DNA of 64,000 nt from contig NZ_JAIERS010000017.1 in assembly GCF_019746665.1 (NCBI RefSeq), forward strand, positions 1-64,000, written 5' to 3'. Position 1 is the first letter of the stretch. Each line of letters starts with the position of its first letter. The position numbers and the translations under genes were made by a program. Source of the DNA: Sphingomonas sp. (lineage in GTDB: Bacteria; Pseudomonadota; Alphaproteobacteria; Sphingomonadales; Sphingomonadaceae). Under the pieces are notes generated by a model. It did not search any database and was not told the DNA's origin. It saw nothing but the letters and a program-made list of their open reading frames with translations. This document shows, piece after piece, positions 44,037 to 51,642 of the stretch.

Positions 44037-45521
44037 ATGAGTCACACAGTCGGCATGGTCCGAAGCTGGTTGGCTTGTGCCGCGCTCTTCCCGCTCGCCG
44101 CGTGCGCGGTGGGTCCGAACTATCGAAAGCCCGTGCCGGCGACGCTTGGTGTGCCTGCCGCGTTCACGACGCCCGCGCCCGAGGGCGCCCGGCCCGATCT
44201 GACGCGCTGGTGGACGAGCTTCGGTGATCCCCAACTCGAGGCGATCGTTGACATCGCGCTCAAGAATAATCTCGACATCGCCCAGGCCGTCTCGCGGCTG
44301 CGCCAGGCGCGCGAGGCGCTGATCCAGCAGCGCGCCGGGCTGTTCCCGACGATCCAGGCGACCGGCAGCTATTCGCGCCAGATCAATGTTCGCGGCCAAA
44401 CCTTTGGCCAGATCACCAACGCCGGTATCGTCAACGAGAACTACGCGCTCGGCGGTGATGCTTCCTATACATTGGACGTTTTCGGCGGCGTACGGCGCGG
44501 GATCGAGGCGGCGCGCGGCAGCTATCAAGCGAGCGGCTATAACCTCGCGCAGGTACAGGCGACGGTCGCGAGCGAGGTCGTGCGCAACTATATTCTGGCT
44601 CGTGCGGCGCAGGCCAGCGCCGAGATCGCGCGCGGTTCGCTGCGAGTGCAGGACGAAAATCTGGAGATAGCCGGCTTCCGCGTTCAGGCGGGGCTGGTGT
44701 CATCGCTCGATGCCGAGCAGATCCGGGCGCAACGCGCGCAGACCGCGACGCAGGTGCCAAGCTTCGACCAGAGTTTCGAACAGGCTGCCAACCGGCTCGG
44801 CGTGCTCACCGGCCAGGCGCCGGGGGCGTTACGCGCCGAGCTGGTGGCGACCAAGCCGATCCCGCAAGGGCCGGGGGCGGTGCCGGTCGGCTTGCCAGCC
44901 GATCTGTTGCGGATGCGCCCAGATGTGCAGGCGGCCGAGCGCAACCTAGCGTCGGCGACCGCACAGATCGGCGTCGCGAAGGCGCAATTGCTGCCGCAGC
45001 TGACGCTGAATGCCGGGATCAACACCAATGCCCGCAGCTTCGAGCAGCTGACCGACATCATCACCGGTCGCATTTTCGGCCAAATCGCGCAGACGATTTT
45101 CGACGCTGGGCGCAATCGTGCGGTGGTACGCTCGAACCGCGCGGCCGCCGAGCAGGCGTTTGGCGCGTACAAGGCGGCGGTGCTGACCGCGCTCGAAGAT
45201 GTCGAGAACGCGCTCACCGCGTTGCGTACCGCTCAAGCCCGCCGCGCCGAATTCGCGGTGGCGGCGGAGGCGTCGAATAACGCCGCGATCCTGGCGCGTA
45301 GCCAGTATCGCGCGGGGTTGACAGACATCACCACGCTTAACACCGCGGAAGCATCGCTGCTGTCGGCGCAATCGGGCCTGGCGCAGGCCAGAGCCGATGA
45401 GGCGCAGGCGCTGCGCCAACTTTATCTGGCGCTGGGCGGCGGTTGGGATGCCAACGCCCCGGCGCCGACCGCTCAACCCCTGAAACATGGCGACGGCCAA
45501 CCGCCGCGCCCTGCCGAGTGA
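44037..45521 (+). CDS. NodT-family outer-membrane efflux lipoprotein
   Basis: 494 residues. Lipoprotein signal (lipobox LAAC, Cys about 23) then AVGPNYRKPV, the usual start of NodT proteins. Two TolC-type repeats follow; GLVSSLDAEQIRAQRAQT and RMRPDVQAAERNLASATA are family landmarks. It forms the outer-membrane channel for the MacA/MacB-like genes just behind. GGGGAG before ATG 44037 supports the start. Confidence 0.92.
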   Translation: MSHTVGMVRSWLACAALFPLAACAVGPNYRKPVPATLGVPAAFTTPAPEGARPDLTRWWTSFGDPQLEAIVDIALKNNLDIAQAVSRLRQAREALIQQRAGLFPTIQATGSYSRQINVRGQTFGQITNAGIVNENYALGGDASYTLDVFGGVRRGIEAARGSYQASGYNLAQVQATVASEVVRNYILARAAQASAEIARGSLRVQDENLEIAGFRVQAGLVSSLDAEQIRAQRAQTATQVPSFDQSFEQAANRLGVLTGQAPGALRAELVATKPIPQGPGAVPVGLPADLLRMRPDVQAAERNLASATAQIGVAKAQLLPQLTLNAGINTNARSFEQLTDIITGRIFGQIAQTIFDAGRNRAVVRSNRAAAEQAFGAYKAAVLTALEDVENALTALRTAQARRAEFAVAAEASNNAAILARSQYRAGLTDITTLNTAEASLLSAQSGLAQARADEAQALRQLYLALGGGWDANAPAPTAQPLKHGDGQPPRPAE

Positions 45522-45528
45522 GACGATA

Positions 45529-46893
45529 ATGGCTGATCAAAGCGCTGACCTCGACGCCTTTTTGGGGGTGAAGCCCGTGCCTGCCTGGCGCCGCTGGCTT
45601 AAATGGGGGCTGATCGCGCTCGGCGTGGTGCTGCTCGCGCTTCTTGGTATGCGGTTGCTGCGCCCTGCCGAAAAGACGCAGTACCAGACGGAAACCGTGG
45701 CACCAGGCGAGCTTACCGTCACGGTTTCGGCGACCGGCAAGCTCGCGCCGACCAACCAAGTTGATGTCGGTTCGGAAGTGTCGGGCCTTGTCGCCAAGGT
45801 GCTAGTCGACGTGAATGACCGGGTGGCCAAGGGGCAACCAATCGCGCTGATCGATCCCTCGCGCTTCCGTGACGCGGTTAACCAGACCCAGGCGCAGCTC
45901 GCCGCGAATATCGCGACAGTCGCGCAGGCGCGCGCCACGCTCGCGCAATCGAGCGCGCAGCTGCAGCGGCTGGAGGAAGTGAACAAAGCGTCTGGTGGCC
46001 GCGTGCCGTCCAAGACGGAAATGGACCAGGCAATCGCCGATCGCAACCGCGCGGTCGCTAATCTGCGCGCGGCGGAGGCCAATGTTTCCCAGGCCCGCGC
46101 CGGGCTCTCGTCCAATGAATATAATCTGGTGCGCGCGGTGATCCGCTCGCCGGTGAATGGTGTCGTGCTCGCGCGGCAGGTGGAGCCGGGGCAGACCGTC
46201 GCGGCCTCGTTCAACACGCCGACGCTGTTCGTGATCGCCGAGGATCTGACGCGGATGAAGCTGGAGGTCGCGATCGATGAAGCCGATGTCGGCGAGGTGC
46301 AGGCGGGACAGAGGGCGCGCTTCACCGTCGATGCTTTCCCTGGTGAGACCTTCCCGGCGACGATCACCCGTGTCGATCTGGGCTCGAACCTGTCGGCGCA
46401 ATCGAGCACCAGCACGACCAGCACCAGCAGCACGGGCAATCAGGTGGTGAGCTATAACGCGGTGTTGGCGGTCGATAATCCCAAACTGCGGCTGCGCCCG
46501 GGAATGACCGCGACCGCCGATATCACCACCACCCAGAAGAACAACGTGCTGCTCGTTCCCAATGCGGCTTTGCGCTTCCGCCCGGGCGAGGGCAGCGGCG
46601 CCGGCGGCGGCGGCGGTATCGCCAGCGCGCTCGGCCCGCCGCGCTTCCGTCGCGGCGATCAGCCGCGCGGCGCGACGCTCAACCGTGGGGCGACGCAGAG
46701 CGTCTATGTCCAGCAGGCCGATGGCAACCTGAAGGAAGTGGAGGTCACCACCGGCAACACCAATGGCACCGTTACCGAAGTCCTCGGCGGTGGGCTGAAG
46801 GCAGGGATGAAGGTCGTGACGGCGCAACTCGCGGCGGGCGCCAACCGACAGGGCGGCGTGGCGAAGGCGGGCGGGGCTGGCGGTGGCCGCTGA
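45529..46893 (+). CDS. macA: MacA-like periplasmic adaptor
   Basis: 454 residues. A single membrane anchor (about 21-40, WGLIALGVVLLALLGMRLL) is followed by the MFP lipoyl/hairpin domains: VSATGKLAPTNQVDVGSEVS, a long coiled-coil hairpin (about 120-200) and RSPVNGVVLARQVEPGQTVA. A Ser/Thr-rich loop near residue 290 (QSSTSTTSTSSTGN) and a Gly-rich loop near 360 are unusual but lie in surface regions. It bridges the ABC transporter to the outer-membrane factor. ATG 45529 is 8 bases after the previous stop. Confidence 0.88.
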   Translation: MADQSADLDAFLGVKPVPAWRRWLKWGLIALGVVLLALLGMRLLRPAEKTQYQTETVAPGELTVTVSATGKLAPTNQVDVGSEVSGLVAKVLVDVNDRVAKGQPIALIDPSRFRDAVNQTQAQLAANIATVAQARATLAQSSAQLQRLEEVNKASGGRVPSKTEMDQAIADRNRAVANLRAAEANVSQARAGLSSNEYNLVRAVIRSPVNGVVLARQVEPGQTVAASFNTPTLFVIAEDLTRMKLEVAIDEADVGEVQAGQRARFTVDAFPGETFPATITRVDLGSNLSAQSSTSTTSTSSTGNQVVSYNAVLAVDNPKLRLRPGMTATADITTTQKNNVLLVPNAALRFRPGEGSGAGGGGGIASALGPPRFRRGDQPRGATLNRGATQSVYVQQADGNLKEVEVTTGNTNGTVTEVLGGGLKAGMKVVTAQLAAGANRQGGVAKAGGAGGGR

Positions 46894-47578
46894 TCCGCTG
46901 ATCCGGCTGCGGGGGGTCGCCAAGACCTATGGCCAGGGCGCGACCGCGTTCCAAGCGTTGAAGGGAGTCGATCTCGAGATCGCCAAGGGTGATTTCGTCG
47001 CGGTGATGGGCCCTTCGGGCTCGGGCAAATCGACGACGATGAACATCCTGGGCTGTCTCGACGTACCGAGCACCGGCGAATTCCTGTTCCGCGGTGTCCA
47101 TGTCGAGCATCTCGATCGCGATGAGCGCGCGTTGCTGCGGCGCAGATATCTCGGCTTCGTATTCCAGGGGTTCAACCTGCTCGCACGCACAACCGCGCTC
47201 GAAAATGTCGAGCTGCCGTTGCTTTATCGCGGTGATCCAGCGCATGAGCGACGTGCGACCGCGCTTGCGGCGCTGGACAAGGTGGGTCTGAAGCCTTGGT
47301 GGGACCATACCCCGGCCGAGCTTTCGGGAGGCCAACAGCAGCGTGTCGCGATCGCCCGGGCGATCGTCACTAACCCGGATGTACTGCTGGCCGACGAACC
47401 CACCGGCAATCTCGATTCCGAACGATCGATCGAGATCATGCAGCTCTTGACCGACCTCAACCGTACGAGCGGCATCACCGTGCTGATGGTGACGCACGAG
47501 CCCGACATGGCGGCGTTCGCCAACACGATCGTCCATTTCAAGGACGGACTGGTTGAGCGGATCGAGCGGAGGCACTGA
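46883..47578 (+). CDS. MacB/LolD-type ABC transporter ATPase
   Basis: 231 residues. Walker A GPSGSGKSTTMNILG, signature LSGGQQQRVAIARAI, Walker B VLLADEPTGNLDS and the switch His in VMVTHEPDM. Starts with GTG inside the last codons of the macA-like gene (11-base overlap). In E. coli MacB the ATPase and permease are one chain; here they are separate proteins, as in YknY/YknZ. Powers the FtsX-like permease downstream. Confidence 0.93.
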   Translation: MAADPLIRLRGVAKTYGQGATAFQALKGVDLEIAKGDFVAVMGPSGSGKSTTMNILGCLDVPSTGEFLFRGVHVEHLDRDERALLRRRYLGFVFQGFNLLARTTALENVELPLLYRGDPAHERRATALAALDKVGLKPWWDHTPAELSGGQQQRVAIARAIVTNPDVLLADEPTGNLDSERSIEIMQLLTDLNRTSGITVLMVTHEPDMAAFANTIVHFKDGLVERIERRH

Positions 47579-48786
47579 TGTTCTGGACCACGCTCACTCT
47601 CGCGCTGCGCTCGATCGCGCGCCACAAATTGCGCTCGTTCCTGACAACGCTCGGCATCATCATCGGCGTCGCGGCGGTCGTGACGATGGTGACGCTCGGC
47701 AAGGCGACGACCAAGGCGGTGCAGGCATCGATCTCCTCGCTCGGCAACAACATCCTCCAAGTGCGCCCTGGCCAGGGCTTCGGCCGCGGCGGCGGCGGGC
47801 CGCGTCCAGCCGATTTCAAGATCGAGGACGTGGACGCGATCCGCAAACAGATCGCTGGTGTCCGCGTGGTGGCGGAAGAAGCGCAAACCACCGGCACCGC
47901 CATCTATGAGGGTGCCAACTGGTCAACCACCATCAATGGCACTACCAACGACTTTTTCCGGGTAAATCCCTGGCCGCTCGCCGCGGGTCGCGAGTTCAGC
48001 GACATCGAGGTGAAGGCCGGCAAATCGGTTTGCATTCTTGGCAATACCGTCAAGAAGAACCTTTATCGCGACAAAGACCCGGTGGGGACGCGGATGCGCA
48101 TCGCCGGGATCAGCTGCGATGTGATCGGCGTGCTGATCGGGAAGGGGCAGGCGGGCTTTGGCGCCGACCAGGACGATTTGGTGGTAATGCCTATCAAGGC
48201 GGTTCAGCGCCGCCTGACGGGCAATCGCGACATTCGCGTGATGCTGGTCGGGGTCGATGACGATTACTCAACCGCTCAGGTGCAAGCCTCGATCACCGCG
48301 CTGCTGCGCGAAAGGCGCAACATCACCGCCGGCAAGGACGACGACTTCTTCATCTTTGACACGACGCAAATCCAGCAGACGCTGACCCAATCGACGACGT
48401 TGCTCACCGGCATTGTTTCCGCCGTGGCGGCGATCAGCCTGGTGGTAGGCGGGATCGGCATCATGAACATCATGCTCGTCTCGGTGACCGAGCGCACGCG
48501 GGAAATCGGCATCCGCCTCGCGATCGGCGCCGTCGCGCGCGAGGTGTTGATGCAGTTCCTGGTCGAAGCGGTCGCCCTCTCGTGCCTGGGCGGCGTCGTC
48601 GGGCTGGTGCTCGCGCAGTTGGTCGTGGTGGTGCTGCTGCCGGTGCTCAAGGTCGAATATCTATTCGATGCTCAGATCAATGTGGTCGCGTTCGTGATCG
48701 CGGCGGTGATCGGTGTCGTGTTCGGCTATTTTCCGGCCCGCCGCGCGGCGAGCCTCAATCCGATCGACGCGCTGCGCCACGAATAG
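47578..48786 (+). CDS. MacB-type FtsX-domain ABC permease
   Basis: 402 residues. N-terminal membrane helix (SFLTTLGIIIGVAAVVTMVT), a large periplasmic MacB domain (about 45-270), then three membrane helices forming FtsX with IGGIGIMNIMLVSVTERTRE and IGIRLAIGAVAREVLMQFLV. ATG overlaps the ATPase stop by one base (TGATG). With the MacA-like adaptor and NodT protein it makes a tripartite ATP-driven exporter of unknown cargo: macrolides, peptides and lipids are family options. Confidence 0.92.
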   Translation: MFWTTLTLALRSIARHKLRSFLTTLGIIIGVAAVVTMVTLGKATTKAVQASISSLGNNILQVRPGQGFGRGGGGPRPADFKIEDVDAIRKQIAGVRVVAEEAQTTGTAIYEGANWSTTINGTTNDFFRVNPWPLAAGREFSDIEVKAGKSVCILGNTVKKNLYRDKDPVGTRMRIAGISCDVIGVLIGKGQAGFGADQDDLVVMPIKAVQRRLTGNRDIRVMLVGVDDDYSTAQVQASITALLRERRNITAGKDDDFFIFDTTQIQQTLTQSTTLLTGIVSAVAAISLVVGGIGIMNIMLVSVTERTREIGIRLAIGAVAREVLMQFLVEAVALSCLGGVVGLVLAQLVVVVLLPVLKVEYLFDAQINVVAFVIAAVIGVVFGYFPARRAASLNPIDALRHE

Positions 48787-48792
48787 CAGGCA

Positions 48793-49590
48793 CTACGCCA
48801 GCACCAGCCGATGCGGCACATCGAACGCGCGATCGGGAACCGTGGTCGCCAGCTCCAGGTGATAGGCGCCCGAGGGGATCAGGCCGGCGCCGCCGAAGCG
48901 CGCCATCACCCGCTGCTGCGCGAAGACGTCTTCCCCGGCGTGCGCAGCGGGCAGATCGCGCCAGAAATCGAACCCCCCGCAGGCCAGCAGCTTCGCGCGG
49001 TCATACAGCACGCAGCCGCCGATCCAGGCGATTTTGTAGAGCCGTGCGGCCGCCGGTGTGGGGGCCAAGCGCTGCTGAACGTGCCAGAGGTTGGCGGCAT
49101 TGTGCAGCCGGTGGCGATCCCAGCCTGATCCATCCGGTGCGATCCGCTCGGGTCGAGGCGGTTCATCCCACAACTCGATCGCCTGCTGGCAGGGCCGAAC
49201 ATCGTGCCGATGGCTGAGCCCAATGACCGCGCTGCCGACAAAGCCGCAGCCGGCCCTTGACAGCTGGTCACCGAGCAGCGCGAGCAGCCAGGGCTCGCTG
49301 ATCACATCGTCGTCGAGGAACAGCAGCTGATCGGCGCGCGCGTGATCGAGCAGGAACTGGCGCTGATGCGCCAAACCCCGACGCGGGAGGTTGCGATGGA
49401 ATTCGACCACCACTCCTTTGGCGCGCAGCAGCAGCACGATCGCGCCGATTTCGGGGACGTCGGTGACCGGAGCGTCGCTCTGATCGCTGATGATGATCCG
49501 CTTCGGCAGCCGGGTTTGAAAAGCGAGCGCGGTGAGCGTCACGGCAAGCGCGGTCGGCCGCTGATAAGTCGGGATCAGCACCTCGATCAT
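48793..49590 (-). CDS. Family 2 glycosyltransferase
   Basis: 265 residues, GT-A fold. IEVLIPTYQRPTALAVTLTA starts the nucleotide-sugar domain and LFLDDDVISEPWLL carries the DxD-type metal site; IGGCVLYDRAKLLACGGFD is a substrate-side segment. No membrane helix, so a cytoplasmic peripheral enzyme. It overlaps the preceding (upstream) glycosyltransferase gene by 4 bases. The acceptor is unknown. Confidence 0.88.
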   Translation of the reverse strand: MIEVLIPTYQRPTALAVTLTALAFQTRLPKRIIISDQSDAPVTDVPEIGAIVLLLRAKGVVVEFHRNLPRRGLAHQRQFLLDHARADQLLFLDDDVISEPWLLALLGDQLSRAGCGFVGSAVIGLSHRHDVRPCQQAIELWDEPPRPERIAPDGSGWDRHRLHNAANLWHVQQRLAPTPAAARLYKIAWIGGCVLYDRAKLLACGGFDFWRDLPAAHAGEDVFAQQRVMARFGGAGLIPSGAYHLELATTVPDRAFDVPHRLVLA

Positions 49591-51446
49591 TCGGCGGCGA
49601 CCGTAACTCGCGCAGCGCGCGCCCGGATCGCGGCGCGGAGCAGGGCGACCAGCGCATCGGCCTGAGCGTCGAAGGTGAAGTCACGCCGCTGCGCCCAGAC
49701 ATTGCCGCGTACCGCATCGACCGCGCGCCGGTCGCGTAACTGCCCGGCGAGGCCGGCCATATCCTGGAAAAAGAAGCCTAATCCCCGCTCGCGCGCGAGG
49801 GTCTGGGTAGCGACGATGTGTCCGCTATTGTCTCGCTGCAGCATTGGCAGCCCGCACACCCCAAGCGTCGCCATCCGCGCGGGTAGGTTCAGATCGTCCC
49901 AATCGGCGCGACGCAGGTCGCCTTGGTTCTTCGACTGAAAGAAGTGCAGCCACCCGGCATGGTAGCGTGAGAATTCCTCGACCCATTGCTCCTGGTGGAC
50001 GGTCGAATGGATGTGGAGGAAGCGTCCGGCGAGGCTTTGGGTTCGCGCAATCCAGGCGCGCCACATATCGTGGATGAAATCGCCGTAGACATGGAGATGC
50101 ACCCCGTTCGCGGCGAGTTCGGCCACGGTTTCGGGGTGGAGCCCGATCGGCCGCCCGGGGACAACGGTGTGAATCTCTCCGTCGGCATCGGAGAGGCGCG
50201 GGGTGGGCGCTTCCCGCAGCACATCGGCTTTCGGCAGGTCGCCGTCGAGCACCAGTTCGGGCGCCCCGCCGCCGGCCAGGCGCGGGTCGGCGAGCGCGAA
50301 CCAGTCGCGCATCTCGGCGCTTGAATAGACTCGGCCGTCCGCCTCCAGATAAAGGTCGAGCAGCCTAGGCCAGAGGCCCTTTTCTATGGCGATGAACGGG
50401 CCTTCCTTGAAATGCCAGACGAAGGGCCCCCCCGGATTGTCGCGGAGAATCCGGTGGGCGAAGGCTATGGTTTGCCAGTTGAGCAGCGCGTAGATCACGT
50501 CCGGCCGCACCCGGCGAAGTGCGTTCTGCCAGTCATCCGCCGGCAGATCCTCGACATGGCCGAAGGGCTGCGGGCCAACCCAGTTGAACCAGCAGGGCGT
50601 GTCGGTCCAAAGGCCGAACAGCGTGTTGCCGCGCTCGGCGAGCGCGAGCACCCGCTCGGGATTATAGGCGAGTTCCCCGACGAGCAGGATTTTAAGCCCA
50701 TCCTTGGCGCGGGGATAGCTTGTCGCACGGAAGGGAGCGAAGCGCGCGCGCTCATCAATGGCCAGCCCGGTGGTGCTGCGGAAGTTAAGTGGCTCGCGGA
50801 CGCGATAGCGTTGGCGATATGGGTTCACGCCACCATCAGGGCTGCGGATCGCCTTATGGCGCTGCAGCGGGTGATCGACCCACTCGGCGGTAATCTGCCC
50901 GCTTTCCACGGGCGGCCCGAATTGATCCCAGAACATCGCATCGAGATCATCGGTGGTAAGCTCTGCGCGCTCCACCCAGCGTTCAGGACCGGCGCGGTGG
51001 AGTGCCTGGACGAGCTGGATCGGCTCGCCCTCAATGCGCCCCGGAGCCAGTTTACTGTAATGGTGACGCAAGCCGCTCACTGCCAGTCGTGCGTGCGGAG
51101 CGGCCTCAAGTGCGCCGATCAGGCTTGTCAGGTGGCCGCCGAAATAGTGGTCGTCGCTTGGAAGGTAGGCGATGAGGTCACCCTGTGCCGCGCGCAACCC
51201 TGTGTTGAGCGCGGCGCCCAGGCCAAGGTTACCCGGATGGCGGATGAGCTTCAGCCGCGACTCAGTCCGCGCCCAGGCGGCGAGTAACGCCGGAGTCTCG
51301 TCGGTCGAGCCGTCATCTACCGCGATCGCTTCCCAATCGCTGAAATCCTGCGCGACGAGGCTCGAGAGCGCTCGGGGCAGGAACGCCGCCTGATCATAGC
51401 TTGGTACGATCACCGAAAGGCGCGGGCGGTACGGTTCGTCGGCCAT
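49587..51446 (-). CDS. Two-domain glycosyltransferase (GT2 + GT-B-like)
   Basis: 619 residues. Residues about 9-220 are a family 2 domain: LSVIVPSYDQAAFLPRALSS, AIAVDDGSTDETPALL and the DxD-like LPSDDHYFGGHL. Residues about 260-610 resemble a GT-B protein of the CgeB-like kind (LKILLVGELAYNPERVLALA, VWHFKEGPFIA, TLGVCGLPMLQRDN), which lacks a clear metal site. Such fusions may add two sugars in sequence. ATG 51446 gives the family N-terminus; the frame extends to 51521. It forms a two-gene unit with the GT2 gene downstream; no polysaccharide locus surrounds them. Confidence 0.82.
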   Translation of the reverse strand: MADEPYRPRLSVIVPSYDQAAFLPRALSSLVAQDFSDWEAIAVDDGSTDETPALLAAWARTESRLKLIRHPGNLGLGAALNTGLRAAQGDLIAYLPSDDHYFGGHLTSLIGALEAAPHARLAVSGLRHHYSKLAPGRIEGEPIQLVQALHRAGPERWVERAELTTDDLDAMFWDQFGPPVESGQITAEWVDHPLQRHKAIRSPDGGVNPYRQRYRVREPLNFRSTTGLAIDERARFAPFRATSYPRAKDGLKILLVGELAYNPERVLALAERGNTLFGLWTDTPCWFNWVGPQPFGHVEDLPADDWQNALRRVRPDVIYALLNWQTIAFAHRILRDNPGGPFVWHFKEGPFIAIEKGLWPRLLDLYLEADGRVYSSAEMRDWFALADPRLAGGGAPELVLDGDLPKADVLREAPTPRLSDADGEIHTVVPGRPIGLHPETVAELAANGVHLHVYGDFIHDMWRAWIARTQSLAGRFLHIHSTVHQEQWVEEFSRYHAGWLHFFQSKNQGDLRRADWDDLNLPARMATLGVCGLPMLQRDNSGHIVATQTLARERGLGFFFQDMAGLAGQLRDRRAVDAVRGNVWAQRRDFTFDAQADALVALLRAAIRARAARVTVAAE

Positions 51447-51642
51447 GGATCGTTCCCGTTGCTGAGGCGAAAACGTCCGAAGCAGGCAAAGGGTGCCGTT
51501 TTGTCCGCGTGGATATGCCACTGCTTTGCCGGCGAGAGCCGGGGATCGGCGTCACGTCTAGAGCCGGTGGTAGCTCACCCCTGCGGTCGGGGTCGCCGCC
51601 GAACCTCGGCCTTCGCGGGGCACGGGAAGCTGTGGAAGCCGT

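Noticed and set aside
51530..51620. GC-rich stretch with short palindromes between the glycosyltransferase and kinase genes as another repeat copy
   Set aside because: Matches to the repeat families are too short and degenerate to claim.
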